Source: Nostoc sp. NMS8 (lineage in GTDB: Bacteria > Cyanobacteriota > Cyanobacteriia > Cyanobacteriales > Nostocaceae). From it: DNA of 64,000 bases. The translations under genes were made by a program, and so were the position numbers. A model generated the notes under the pieces. That model was not told the DNA's origin. It was given only the letters and a program-made list of their open reading frames with translations, and made no database searches. Where the stretch lies: positions 1 to 64,000 of the forward strand of contig NZ_JABXKK010000113.1 in the NCBI RefSeq assembly GCF_017115045.1. The letters run 5' to 3'. Below, one piece after another: positions 40,922-50,750 of this stretch (positions are counted from its first letter, which is position 1; each line of letters opens with the position of its first letter).

Positions 40922-43900
40922 CTAATGACTACTAGTCACTAAACTGAACTCAGTTGTTGTTTTTTCAGGATTAGCTTCTGGACTATCAGCTTCAGAAGGT
41001 GGAACTAACTGCCAGAATTTCGGCAAAAATTCTTGCCAGTTTTGCAGAATTTTCTTCGCCTTTGGTGAACCAGTTCGTTCCGCATGAGTTTGGATTAACT
41101 CTTGCAGTTGTTTGGCACCTACTTCTGTAATCACCCGCTGAATTTTGACAATTTCCGGGTTAACTAACTCACGAAATGAGTCCTCTTCATCCAAGAAGTA
41201 TGCCAGTCCACCAGTCATACCAGCTGCTATGTTACGTCCTACTTTGCCGAGGACAACAATCACACCACCTGTCATGTATTCACAGCAGTGATCCCCAGCG
41301 CCTTCAATTACTGCTACGCCTTTGGAATTTCTAACAGCAAAACGCTCTCCTGCTAAACCGTTGGCAAATAACACGCCACCTGTAGCACCATAGAGGCAAG
41401 TATTGCCAACTATCACATTTTGTGATGCGTTATAAATGGCAGCAGTTGGAGGTTTAATGATGATTTCACCACCATGCATCCCTTTACCTACGTAGTCGTT
41501 TGCTTCTCCTTCAAGGCTCAGAATGATGCCGGGGAGATTAAAAGCACCAAAGCTTTGCCCAACACTACCTGTGAAGTTGAGATTAATTTGTCCTTCAAAA
41601 CCGCTGTCACCGTATTGAGAAGCGATCGCACCCGCTAATCTTGTGCCCACTGTTCTGTCAGTATTGACAATCGGGTAAGTCTTAGTAACAGTAGACTGAT
41701 TCCTAATAGCAGCCTGAATATCTTCATCGGCAAGGAACTTGTCATCTAAAACCACGCCGTTGCTGTGAACTTCTTCATGCACCAACCAGCTACGATTGTC
41801 TTTGCTATTTGGTAACTGAAGTAAACAGTCGAGATTTAGCGATCGCGTTTTGGTGAGTTTTGCTTCTGGGCGCAGTTTTAACAAATCTGCACGCCCAATG
41901 ATTTCTGACAAAGAACGGTAGCCAAGTTGGGCTAACAAACTACGCACTTCTTCGGCTATGAAATAGAAGAAGTTGACAACTTGTTCGGGTATTCCCGTAA
42001 ACCGCTTACGGAGTTCTTCTTTCTGGGTAGCAACACCCTTCGGGCAGGTATTTAGGTGGCAAACTCGCGCCATGATACAGCCTTCAGCAATCATGGCGAC
42101 GGAGCCGAAACCAAATTCTTCACCGCCCATCAATGCACCTATTACCACATCCCAGCCACTCTTAAATCCGCCATCTACGCGTAAGATGGCGCGATCACGC
42201 AGGCTATTTTCCATCAAAACCCGATGCACTTCACTTAAACCGAGTTCCCACGGTGAACCAGCATGTTTAATAGAACTAAGTGGCGATGCACCTGTGCCAC
42301 CATCATGACCGGAAATCTGAATGATATCAGCGTTGGCCTTAGCTACACCAGCTGCGATCGTGCCAATGCCAACTTCTGATACTAGCTTCACTGACACCTT
42401 TGCTTTGGGGTTAATTTGGTGCAGATCGAAAATCAGTTGTGCTAAGTCTTCAATTGAATAGATATCGTGGTGTGGTGGTGGTGATATCAGCGTCACACCT
42501 GGCTTAGAGCGCCTTAACATCGCAATGTATTGGCTCACCTTTGGCCCTGGCAGTTGTCCACCTTCCCCAGGTTTAGCACCTTGGGCAATTTTGATTTCAA
42601 TTTGTTTGGCGTTAACTAGATACGCTGGCGTAACACCAAAGCGTCCTGATGCAACTTGCTTAATGGCACTATAAGCTCGATCGCCATTTCGTAATCCTTT
42701 TAAATGAGGTAAGGTTGGCGAGTGACCAGACTCGTCTACATCATCTAAAACTGTGTAGCGTACTGGATCTTCGCCGCCTTCTCCAGAATTGGATTTACCG
42801 CCGATGCGGTTCATAGCGATCGCTAAAGTTTCATGAGCTTCTCTTGACAAAGCACCTAAAGACATACCACCGGTGCAGAAGCGTTTGACTATTTCATATA
42901 CCGATTCCACTTCTTCTAGAGGAACTGAAGGGCGATCGCCTTGGAAGTCCAGTAAATCCCGCAAGGCTGTTACTGGTCTACCTTGGAGGTGCTTTTTATA
43001 AACTTCGTAGTGGTCGTAGCCGTTGCCATCTAGAGCTTTATGCAGCGCCTTCACCATTTCTGGGCTATTGCTATGGTATTCACCACCAGGACGGTATTGC
43101 ACAAAGCCCAGGTTTTCTAACTTCGTGGTCGTCAGTTCTGGGAAAGCCTTGCTATGGAAGGAAAGCACTTCATCAGCCAGTTCATTCACACTCAAACCAC
43201 CGATGCGGGAAGTCGTACCACAGAATCCCAATTGGATTAAATCTCCACCGATGCCAATAGCTTCAAAGATTTGGGCTGCTTGATAGCTGGAGAGTAGAGA
43301 AATTCCCATTTTGGAGAGAATTTTTAGCAAACCTGACTCTACTGATTTGCGATAGTTTCCTAAAGCTTGTTCTAGGGTAAGGGTGGGAATTTTTTGCACA
43401 CCCATTAACTTTTGAGTTTTGGGATCAGACCACCAATCACGCACCGTATCTAAAGCCATATAAGGGCAAACTGCGCCAGCACCATAGCCAATCAAACAAG
43501 CAAAGTGATGGGTACTCCAGCATTGAGCAGTATTGACAATCAGGGATGTTTTCATTCGTAACCCTTCCCGAATCAAGTGGTGATGCACCGCACCTACTGC
43601 TAATAAGGGAGGAATGTAGGTATATTCTGTGTTGATACTGTCATTGGCGCGTTGGCGTAGCCCGCCGTAGGCATCGCTTAATATTAAAATCTTTGCACCT
43701 GCCCGGACTGACTCAGCTGCTTGTGCTTGTAAAGATTGCACAGCAGCTTGCAATCCTTCTGGGCCATTGGCGATCGCAAATAGGGTTGATAACTCAGCTG
43801 TGGCAAATCCTGACAGCTTAATCGCCTCTAGTTCATCATCAGTCAACACTGGCGATTCAAGTTTCAATCTCCGGGCATATTCTGCCTTGGGTTCTAATAA

Positions 43901-45643
43901 GTTACCCCGTTCACCCAGTTCGACTTTCAGAGACATTACTAGCTTTTCCCGCAGGGGATCGATCGCTGGGTTAGTCACCTGAGCAAAGCGCTGTTTAAAA
44001 TAGTCATAAAGCAGGTGAGGCTTTTCTGACAGCACCGCTAAGGGAATATCATCACCCATGCAGAAAGTTGGCTCCGAACCTGCGATCGCCATTGGATGAA
44101 TCACCATTTCCACATCTTCTATGGTGTATCCAAAGGCAGTTTGACGCTGAAGTAAGGTTTGCTTGTCAATTTTGTCAGTTGTACTATGCCCGTTACCATT
44201 CTCAGCAGCCAGATGTCCATTTCCATTTCCATTTGACGACTGACTACTGACAAGTTGTTTGAGTTCTTGACGGTGTTGTTGCAGCCATTCTCCATAAGGG
44301 TGCTGCTTGGCGATGCGCCCTTTTATATCCCAATTCTTCAGCACTTCCTGATTTTCTAAATCCACAGCAATCATTTGCCCTGGACCAAGTCTACCTTTCT
44401 CGACAATATCGGCTTCAGGGAAGTCCACGACACCAGCTTCCGAAGCTACAACAATGTAATCATCTTTGGTGATCAAGTAACGAGCAGGTCTTAAACCATT
44501 ACGATCTAGAGTTGCACCAACTTTTTTACCATCGCTGAATACTAAAAGTGCTGGCCCGTCCCATGCTTCTTGCAAACCACTGTAATATTCGTAGAAATCA
44601 ACAATTTCTGGATATTCACGTAAAGAAGGCTGATTTTGGTAAGCCTCTGGAACCATAATCATTAAAGCTTCCAAGGGGGTGCGTCCAGAACAAACCAGCA
44701 ATTCCACTACGTTATCTAGGGTAGCTGAATCGCTGTTATCAATATGAACTAGTGGCTTGAGTTCCTGGATGCGATTATTCCACACTGGATGATTCAGGCC
44801 AGCTTCTCGTGCCATCATCCAGTTGATGTTACCCAATAAGGTATTGATTTCGCCGTTGTGACCCAAAAGCCGCATCGGTTGGGCTAGGGGCCACTTAGGC
44901 ATCGTATTGGTACTAAAGCGGCGATGATAGACAGCAAAGGCACTTTTGTAAGCTGGATTTTTTAAATCGTCATAAAAGTTGCCCAAAACAGCAGAACGCA
45001 CCATGCCTTTGTAGACAATTGTCCGACTTGATAACGAGCAGATATAAAATTCTTCTGAAATTTTGGTTGCAATTTTACTAATTCGGCGGCGGGTAATATA
45101 CAACTGCCGTTCCAATTCATCGCCGCTTTTGTCAACAGAAGCTAACAAAACTTGTTCAATTTGGGGTTGATTTTCTCTTGCTTGTACCCCTAGTAAATCA
45201 GATTGCACTGGCACTACTCGCCAACCCAATACAATTAATTTTTCTTCAGCAGCTACTTGCTCAACAGTCGCCCTAGCTTTTTGTGCTGCTTCTTGGTCTT
45301 GTGGTAGAAATATCATCCCCACAGCTATATTATCGGTGGATGGAAATTCGTTCCCCCTTTGGGCAAAGTCTTGTTGGAACAACTCCCAAGGTATTGCTGT
45401 CAACACTCCTGCACCATCACCAGAGTCTCGATCGGCGCTACAACCTCCCCGATGTTCTAAGCAGGTTAAAGCAGCTAAAGCTTTTTTGACAATTTCGTGG
45501 CTGGTATGATTCTGACGATGAGCAATAAAACCTACACCACATGCATCTCGTTCCTCTACTAACCACTTTTGCCCCTGATAGGTATCTCTTGAGTTGATAT
45601 CCGCTGTGATTTTCTGGTCTTGATTCATCGGTTGATTATTCAT
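40922..45643 (-). CDS. glsF: Glutamate synthase, ferredoxin-type (Fd-GOGAT)
   Basis: A 1573-residue glutamate synthase large subunit. It makes two glutamates from glutamine and 2-oxoglutarate with photosynthetic reductant, the second half of the GS/GOGAT nitrogen assimilation cycle. The class II amidotransferase nucleophile is Cys35 (ACGVGFIAHRQ), exposed after propeptide removal. The synthase domain has the FMN site and the 3Fe-4S cysteines in CIMARVCHLNTCPKG; the C-terminal beta-helix region is complete. No small NADPH subunit (gltD) is nearby, supporting ferredoxin dependence. A 10-residue insert, AYGGLRQRAN, lies after LILSD near residue 660 and coincides with a repeat palindrome. A Gly/Asn-rich linker lies near residue 470-490. 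Confidence 0.95.
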   Translation of the reverse strand: MNNQPMNQDQKITADINSRDTYQGQKWLVEERDACGVGFIAHRQNHTSHEIVKKALAALTCLEHRGGCSADRDSGDGAGVLTAIPWELFQQDFAQRGNEFPSTDNIAVGMIFLPQDQEAAQKARATVEQVAAEEKLIVLGWRVVPVQSDLLGVQARENQPQIEQVLLASVDKSGDELERQLYITRRRISKIATKISEEFYICSLSSRTIVYKGMVRSAVLGNFYDDLKNPAYKSAFAVYHRRFSTNTMPKWPLAQPMRLLGHNGEINTLLGNINWMMAREAGLNHPVWNNRIQELKPLVHIDNSDSATLDNVVELLVCSGRTPLEALMIMVPEAYQNQPSLREYPEIVDFYEYYSGLQEAWDGPALLVFSDGKKVGATLDRNGLRPARYLITKDDYIVVASEAGVVDFPEADIVEKGRLGPGQMIAVDLENQEVLKNWDIKGRIAKQHPYGEWLQQHRQELKQLVSSQSSNGNGNGHLAAENGNGHSTTDKIDKQTLLQRQTAFGYTIEDVEMVIHPMAIAGSEPTFCMGDDIPLAVLSEKPHLLYDYFKQRFAQVTNPAIDPLREKLVMSLKVELGERGNLLEPKAEYARRLKLESPVLTDDELEAIKLSGFATAELSTLFAIANGPEGLQAAVQSLQAQAAESVRAGAKILILSDAYGGLRQRANDSINTEYTYIPPLLAVGAVHHHLIREGLRMKTSLIVNTAQCWSTHHFACLIGYGAGAVCPYMALDTVRDWWSDPKTQKLMGVQKIPTLTLEQALGNYRKSVESGLLKILSKMGISLLSSYQAAQIFEAIGIGGDLIQLGFCGTTSRIGGLSVNELADEVLSFHSKAFPELTTTKLENLGFVQYRPGGEYHSNSPEMVKALHKALDGNGYDHYEVYKKHLQGRPVTALRDLLDFQGDRPSVPLEEVESVYEIVKRFCTGGMSLGALSREAHETLAIAMNRIGGKSNSGEGGEDPVRYTVLDDVDESGHSPTLPHLKGLRNGDRAYSAIKQVASGRFGVTPAYLVNAKQIEIKIAQGAKPGEGGQLPGPKVSQYIAMLRRSKPGVTLISPPPHHDIYSIEDLAQLIFDLHQINPKAKVSVKLVSEVGIGTIAAGVAKANADIIQISGHDGGTGASPLSSIKHAGSPWELGLSEVHRVLMENSLRDRAILRVDGGFKSGWDVVIGALMGGEEFGFGSVAMIAEGCIMARVCHLNTCPKGVATQKEELRKRFTGIPEQVVNFFYFIAEEVRSLLAQLGYRSLSEIIGRADLLKLRPEAKLTKTRSLNLDCLLQLPNSKDNRSWLVHEEVHSNGVVLDDKFLADEDIQAAIRNQSTVTKTYPIVNTDRTVGTRLAGAIASQYGDSGFEGQINLNFTGSVGQSFGAFNLPGIILSLEGEANDYVGKGMHGGEIIIKPPTAAIYNASQNVIVGNTCLYGATGGVLFANGLAGERFAVRNSKGVAVIEGAGDHCCEYMTGGVIVVLGKVGRNIAAGMTGGLAYFLDEEDSFRELVNPEIVKIQRVITEVGAKQLQELIQTHAERTGSPKAKKILQNWQEFLPKFWQLVPPSEADSPEANPEKTTTEFSLVTSSH
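43649..43677. repeat. Nostoc-type dispersed palindrome inside glsF
   Basis: The sequence begins GCGTTGGCGTAGCCCGCCGT and ends AGGCATCGC, a form of a palindromic repeat very common in Nostoc spacers. Here it is inside the glsF reading frame (minus strand codes DAYGGLRQRA). It is an insertion relative to the pattern I know for glutamate synthases. Confidence 0.55.
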
Positions 45644-46387
45644 ACCCTGTTCCTGAAGTATTGAGTTACCAATTTTGCCACTACTTACGGGAAAAACTTT
45701 CTAAATTCCGCGATGGAGAAATATATGAGCAACGAAATTTAGGGAAAAAAAATTTTAACTTCGGTTTTACTTTCGTCGTTCACCCGTGTTAAAATAGTTG
45801 CGTATTGTTTATGTATTTATGCGGTGTTAGATAAGCTACCTCCGCCAAGACATTATTTTTGCCTTGACAGTTTCTTTTTTATATTGTGATGCTAAGTATT
45901 TTCTCAATCCCCTATTTCCAGATGCACGCTAGTTACTCATAGAGCCTTAAAATTGAAGGCTGTACTATGTTTGAAAGCCGAAATCATCCCGATCCAGCAA
46001 TAAAATCAGCGTATTACAATACATACCCATTTGACAATTCCCAAATATTGTTGTTGTCTAGAGTTTTGCTGCCTACCACTTGCCACATATATTACTATTG
46101 ACCATACCTAACTGATAGTAGCAACGCTCAGTCAGGATTAAATATCTTAATCCAGTTTTGATAACCAAAACTACCGTGTAGAGTATGGTTAGAATTAGTG
46201 CCAGTTAAAACACTTGATTGCAGTGGCTTTGGCGTCTAAATAAATTAGTTAATGTCTATAAGAGATAACTATCCAATATATAGATTACCATATTTATTCA
46301 AAAATAAAGTCATGTTTTCTTTATATTTGCCAATAATTAGTTTAGTTTATACCTTGGGTGATAGGTTTCAAAAATACCTAGTAAATT
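45644..46387. other. Divergent spacer upstream of glsF
   Basis: 744 bp separating glsF (minus) from the glycosidase-like gene (plus). It is AT-rich with no ORF. I looked for the NtcA site GTA-N8-TAC and found no match. Promoters for both genes lie here but are not placed. Confidence 0.5.
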
Positions 46388-48418
46388 ATGGTAAAAATGC
46401 CGAATTGTTGCCAATCAGGGATTAGCGAACGCAAATTTTTTCGAGCTACTATGTCACCAATACTGTTGACAGTCCTGTGTTTAATTACTACCTATCCTAT
46501 CAACGCCCAGGAGTCCCCAAAAACCACCAAATCAACACCCAAGTTAATCTCACAGTCACCTGCACCTCCCTCAACAGGTGTGGCATCCTCTGGCAATCAA
46601 ATTTCCCTCAATGGTCGTACTTTACCAGGAACTTGGTTGCAGCAACCGGGAAAATCTGGTCAAGTGAAAACTCATCTCAGTGACGGGGTATTCAGGCAAT
46701 TAATTGGAGTAAATTTCTTAACCAGTAGTAATTCAGCCAAGCAACCAGTACAGTGGTTTTCGTCGGTGACAAAGCCACAGGTGTTAGCCGCTAGGCTACT
46801 AGGAGCATATCGCTATCTGGATATTACTAATTTTGCTCAAACATCGGGATGGCAAATTCAAGTTAATGGTAACACTTTGGTGATTGCTACCCCGAAAACA
46901 CAAATCACAAATATTGTTCAGAGCCAGGAACCTCCAGAAGCGAGTGCGCCTTTGCAGCAAACTCGGATGCTTGTCGATTTAGATCGTCCCACTCCCTGGC
47001 AAATTGCACAAGGTTCTGCGATCGCCAAACCCCAAACTCCATCTTCCGATCCAGATACGCCAACCCCAAAATCTACCACACCGCCAAATCGAGAGTGGAC
47101 AGTTACCCTGGATGGAATAGCCGATCCCGTTTTGATAGAACGCTATGCGCCGAAGCCAGCAGCACCACCAACATTACTGCCAAATCTGCTCAAACAATTA
47201 TTACCAGCTACACCAACACAACCAATACCATCACCCCCTGAACCACTGATTCAAAAGGTGGAGGTGGTGAAAAACCAAACAATTATTAGTCTGAGCGTTC
47301 CCTTTGGTCTATCGCCTCAAATTAGTACTGTCGCTAACCCCAATCGCCTGATTATCGATATTCGACCCGATCCTTTAGAAGAGCGGGATATTACTTGGGC
47401 CCCAGGATTGCGCTGGCGACAGCATTATGTCAACTTAGGCACAGAACGCTTTCCGGTGGTCTGGCTAGAAGTTAATCCCCGTAAATTTGGGCTAACCTTG
47501 AAACCTATGTGGGCTAGTCCTGATGGGCTTGCGGGTACTGCTCCCTTAATTCAAACAGCCCAACGTTACTTAGCTGTAGCTGGAATTAACGGTGGTTATT
47601 TTAACCGCAATAATAGATTGCCATTGGGTGCGATTCGTCGGGATAATCAATGGTTATCAGGCCCCATTTTGAATCGAGGTGCGATCGCTTGGAATGATTC
47701 AGGCCAATTTTACTTTGGTCGTCTCACCTTAGAAGAAACTTTAATCGCAGCAAATGACCAGCGCCTACCAATTTTGTTTCTCAACAGCGGTTACGTCCAG
47801 AGTGGCATTGCTCGTTATACTCCAGCTTGGGGATCAACTTACACACCCCTGACAGATAACGAAATTATCTTAGTGGTACAGAAAGACCAAATTACTAATC
47901 AGTTACCAGGCGGCAAAGTTGGTGGCACAGCAGTTCCCATTCCCCAGGATGGCTACTTGTTAACCTTACGCGCTAACGCTACTAGTGCTGCCTCCCAGCT
48001 ACCTATTGGAAGCAGAGTAAATATTTCCAGCGCCACTACTCCAGCTGATTTTAGTCGTTATGCCTACATTATCGGGGCTGGGCCGCTACTAGTCCAAAAT
48101 CGTCAAATTGTCCTTGATGCCAAAAGTGAAAAATTCAGCAATGCCTTTATTGCCGAAAAAGCTATTCGTAGCGGTATTTGCACAACGGCAACAGGCACAG
48201 TAATGATTACTGCCACCCATAATCGTGTCGGCGGTTATGGGCCTAATTTGGCAGAACACGCCCAATTAATGCAACTCATGGGCTGTGTGGATGCCCTAAA
48301 TTTGGACGGCGGTAGTTCTACCAGCCTTTATTTAGGAGGGCAATTACTCAATCGATCGCCTAGTACCGCTGCTCGTGTTCACAACGGAATTGGTATTTTC
48401 CTACAACCACGAAAATGA
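46388..48418 (+). CDS. Secreted phosphodiester glycosidase-like (NAGPA domain) protein
   Basis: A 676-residue exported protein. The N-terminal signal lies around residues 20-41. A Pro/Thr-rich N-terminal half contains an AMIN/copper-amine-oxidase-N-like segment (VDLDRPTPWQIAQ; LIIDIRPDPLEERDI). The C-terminal NAGPA (DUF2233) domain, about residue 370 to the end, shows AGINGGYFNRNNRLPLGAI and the ending LNLDGGSSTSLYLGG. NAGPA-type enzymes cleave sugar phosphodiesters; in bacteria they are linked to cell-wall glycan metabolism. Substrate unknown. The start ATG has an alternative at codon 4 and at codon 22. Confidence 0.85.
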   Translation: MVKMPNCCQSGISERKFFRATMSPILLTVLCLITTYPINAQESPKTTKSTPKLISQSPAPPSTGVASSGNQISLNGRTLPGTWLQQPGKSGQVKTHLSDGVFRQLIGVNFLTSSNSAKQPVQWFSSVTKPQVLAARLLGAYRYLDITNFAQTSGWQIQVNGNTLVIATPKTQITNIVQSQEPPEASAPLQQTRMLVDLDRPTPWQIAQGSAIAKPQTPSSDPDTPTPKSTTPPNREWTVTLDGIADPVLIERYAPKPAAPPTLLPNLLKQLLPATPTQPIPSPPEPLIQKVEVVKNQTIISLSVPFGLSPQISTVANPNRLIIDIRPDPLEERDITWAPGLRWRQHYVNLGTERFPVVWLEVNPRKFGLTLKPMWASPDGLAGTAPLIQTAQRYLAVAGINGGYFNRNNRLPLGAIRRDNQWLSGPILNRGAIAWNDSGQFYFGRLTLEETLIAANDQRLPILFLNSGYVQSGIARYTPAWGSTYTPLTDNEIILVVQKDQITNQLPGGKVGGTAVPIPQDGYLLTLRANATSAASQLPIGSRVNISSATTPADFSRYAYIIGAGPLLVQNRQIVLDAKSEKFSNAFIAEKAIRSGICTTATGTVMITATHNRVGGYGPNLAEHAQLMQLMGCVDALNLDGGSSTSLYLGGQLLNRSPSTAARVHNGIGIFLQPRK

Positions 48419-48671
48419 GGTAGTAGAAAAAACCCAATCCCTAGTCCCCAGTCACTTTTTAAAGTTTAGAACAAGCTATCATTTTGCTTGATGAAGACTT
48501 GGTGTAAACATCAGAATTTTAGTAGTGACAGTTTACACCATCAGGTTTGATTTTGTTATGTTTATCAAAGTGCGACAAAATTGCTGATTTTCAAGGTTGC
48601 AAGATAACGCCAGATTTTTTATCAATAGTTAAGAGTACCAACGGTTTGTCATGTCTTCAAATGAGGTAACT

Positions 48672-49091
48672 ATGGCTCGATATCAAGAAACTACACAGAC
48701 TGAAACTCTACACCTACCTCCAGCCATCACTTCTAGGGGCGTTGCTGCAACTGAATTACGTCCTTGGGGTGCTTTTACAGTTTTGGAAGAAGGGCGTGGA
48801 TACAAAATTAAGCGCATCGAAGTTAAGCCCGGACACCGCCTCAGTCTACAGATGCACCATCACCGCAGCGAACATTGGATTGTTGTCTCTGGTACAGCTA
48901 GAGTAGTTTGTGGCGAGAAAGAAGTACTACTGAGCAACAATGAGTCAACTTATGTACCCCAATGTACATCTCATCGTTTAGAGAATCCTGGCGTGATCCC
49001 CTTGGTGTTGATTGAAGTCCAAAATGGCGAATACTTGGGAGAAGATGATATTATCCGCTACCAAGATGACTATGCCCGTACCAAAGATTAA
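48672..49091 (+). CDS. Cupin, mannose-6-phosphate isomerase type II
   Basis: A 139-residue single-domain cupin resembling the isomerase half of bifunctional ManC/AlgA proteins. It would interconvert mannose-6-phosphate and fructose-6-phosphate for GDP-mannose and surface polysaccharides. Metal-binding histidines are in LQMHHHRSEHWIVVSG, with a further CTSHRLEN. The start at 48672 is chosen because GAGGTAACT immediately precedes it; the upstream ATG (48651) lacks a Shine-Dalgarno. No guanylyltransferase domain is attached. Confidence 0.88.
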   Translation: MARYQETTQTETLHLPPAITSRGVAATELRPWGAFTVLEEGRGYKIKRIEVKPGHRLSLQMHHHRSEHWIVVSGTARVVCGEKEVLLSNNESTYVPQCTSHRLENPGVIPLVLIEVQNGEYLGEDDIIRYQDDYARTKD

Positions 49092-49174
49092 AACCAAAAG
49101 AACGCTATTAAAGCTTTAATCCCAAAGGTAATTCGTGTAAACCGTCTTTGTAAACGAACTACTACACCCCAGAA

Positions 49175-49199
49175 GTCCCTACCTAGTTAAGGTGGGGAC
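49175..49199 (+). repeat. 10-bp hairpin followed by TGAAAT
   Basis: GTCCCTACCT, loop AGTTA, AGGTGGGGAC pairs fully with one G-T wobble. It lies 84 bp after the cupin gene. No T-tract follows. The layout (stem then ACTGAAAT) loosely resembles a CRISPR repeat, but only one copy exists. Confidence 0.45.
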
Positions 49200-49334
49200 T
49201 GAAATATGTTAGTGTTATAAATGTAGTAATAGCGATCGCGCTCATGCCTTAGATAATTTAGAATTTTGCACAAGCAAGGGTCAACCCATCTGTAAAATGG
49301 AAGATGGGGTATTCAATTGCAAAAAACGAGTTCC

Positions 49335-49661
49335 ATGATTCATCTGAGTCAAGCAGCCGTGAGTGAAATTGGGCGCATAAAGTCCAAACAACAGCCAAAT
49401 GTCTTGTTTCGATTGGCAGTAAAACCAGGTGGTTGTTCCGGGTTATTTTATGATATGTCCTTCGATGAAGCAATAAAAGTTGGCGACCAGGTTTTCGACT
49501 TGGATGAAATTCAAGTAGTTATAGATGCCACAAGCTTAAATTACCTCAACGGTTTGAGGGTAGATTATTCAGAAGACTTAATGGGTGGTGGTTTTCGCTT
49601 CCACAATCCCCAGGCGATCGCTACTTGTGGCTGTGGCAATTCCTTTTCCTTAAGTCATTAG
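49335..49661 (+). CDS. IscA/HesB-type iron-sulfur assembly protein
   Basis: A 108-residue A-type carrier. The three conserved cysteines are in GGCSG (near residue 35) and CGCG near the C-terminus, which hold Fe-S clusters or iron for delivery to target proteins. The ATG at 49335 fits the family start (MIHLSQAAVSEI); a TTG 18 bp upstream is in frame. No isc/suf/nif gene is adjacent, so the target pathway is unknown. The str operon promoter follows within 60 bp. Confidence 0.9.
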   Translation: MIHLSQAAVSEIGRIKSKQQPNVLFRLAVKPGGCSGLFYDMSFDEAIKVGDQVFDLDEIQVVIDATSLNYLNGLRVDYSEDLMGGGFRFHNPQAIATCGCGNSFSLSH

Positions 49662-49714
49662 TGATTGAGCATTAGTCAAAAAACAGATGTTCAATCACTA
49701 AGGAAAAATCACAA

Positions 49715-49744
49715 TTGACATAAAGCCGTAAAAAAAGATATAAT
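49715..49744 (+). promoter_or_regulatory. str operon promoter
   Basis: TTGACA (49715-49720), an 18-bp spacer, and TATAAT (49739-49744) match the sigma-70 consensus exactly at both hexamers. It is placed 50 bp before the rpsL ATG, giving a short leader. It probably drives the whole ribosomal/elongation-factor operon. Confidence 0.8.
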
Positions 49745-49794
49745 CAGGATTTGTTAAAACTTAGACCATAAGCAGCTTTACGACGCTGTAACTC

Positions 49795-50178
49795 ATGCCA
49801 ACAATACAGCAGCTAATACGAACTGAGCGCGAACAAGCGCGTCAGAAAACCAAGTCCCCTGCTCTGAAGCAATGCCCCCAACGTCGGGGAGTTTGTACCA
49901 GAGTATACACGACCACACCAAAAAAGCCTAACTCAGCCCTACGAAAAGTAGCAAGAGTCAGACTTACCTCTGGATTTGAAGTTACAGCTTACATTCCAGG
50001 CATTGGTCACAACTTACAAGAACACTCAGTTGTGATGATTCGTGGCGGTCGGGTTAAGGATCTACCAGGCGTGAGATACCACATTATCCGTGGCACCCTA
50101 GATACAGCCGGAGTCAAAGACCGCAAGCAAGGCCGTTCCAAGTATGGAACCAAGCGGCCTAAAGAAGCGAAAAAATAG
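49795..50178 (+). CDS. rpsL: 30S ribosomal protein S12
   Basis: A 127-residue S12, first gene of the str operon. It shapes the decoding centre; the conserved loops TTPKKPNSALRKVARV and GRVKDLPGVRYH, where streptomycin-resistance changes are known, look wild type. Length is normal. The next gene, rpsG, is 572 bp away, much more than usual in this operon, and the gap holds a repeat element. Confidence 0.97.
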   Translation: MPTIQQLIRTEREQARQKTKSPALKQCPQRRGVCTRVYTTTPKKPNSALRKVARVRLTSGFEVTAYIPGIGHNLQEHSVVMIRGGRVKDLPGVRYHIIRGTLDTAGVKDRKQGRSKYGTKRPKEAKK

Positions 50179-50412
50179 GATTAGGCGATTAATCGCATCC
50201 AACACGATTAATCGTCTACCTTAAAAGCATCGCCGTCTATGTTCTAACAGCAATTGTGTCTGTTAAAAAAATCAAGCAAGCTACACCTACACTAAGCGAG
50301 CAAGTGTAGAAGTTCTGAAGAGAAGGCTGTAACTGACAGCGAATTTCTCATCTGAACATTAAAGTTTATAATCTTGTCGCCTTGAGTATTTAGTTGCAGG
50401 TAGCAAGCCAAA

Positions 50413-50618
50413 CAATTTTAGATTTTAGATTTGCGATTTTTGGATTGGTCGAACCCAGAAGGGGATGAGGCTTGACAGATTTTTGATTTTTCTGACCCCT
50501 GTGGTCGAAACATACAGCGAAAACTTTTAATCCCTTCGGGTTCAGCAGTCGCTCATGGGGGAAACCCCCAAGACCGCGCTGCTTCACCAAAATTGAAAAA
50601 TCCAAAATCCAAAATTGA
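50413..50618. mobile_element. 206-bp inverted-repeat element in rpsL-rpsG spacer
   Basis: The left end CAATTTTAGATTTTAGATTT (50413-50432) and right end (reverse complement CAATTTTGGATTTTGGATTT, 50599-50618) match at 18 of 20 bases. Inside, TGGGGG-AAA-CCCCCA (50557-50571) forms a hairpin flanked by GCAG/CTGC. It has no coding capacity and is MITE-like. The rest of the 50179-50750 gap has no gene. Confidence 0.65.
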
Positions 50619-50750
50619 CAGTCAATCAGGTCAGCCTTGCTGCAACGGTCGAAAAAATTGAGGAAGTCTGAGGGTTGGGTTCTACCGCTTTTAGTTTCCG
50701 GTGTCTGATAGCATATAATTTCGTTGCCAATTCCGAATTAAAGGTGAAGT

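Noticed and set aside
45644..46387. NtcA-binding site upstream of glsF
   Set aside because: I scanned for GTA-N8-TAC and found no exact match; partial matches such as GTATTGTTTATGTA lack the TAC half.
50390..50605. 71-codon minus-strand ORF in the rpsL-rpsG gap
   Set aside because: It is contained in the inverted-repeat element, and the coding pattern follows the repeat.
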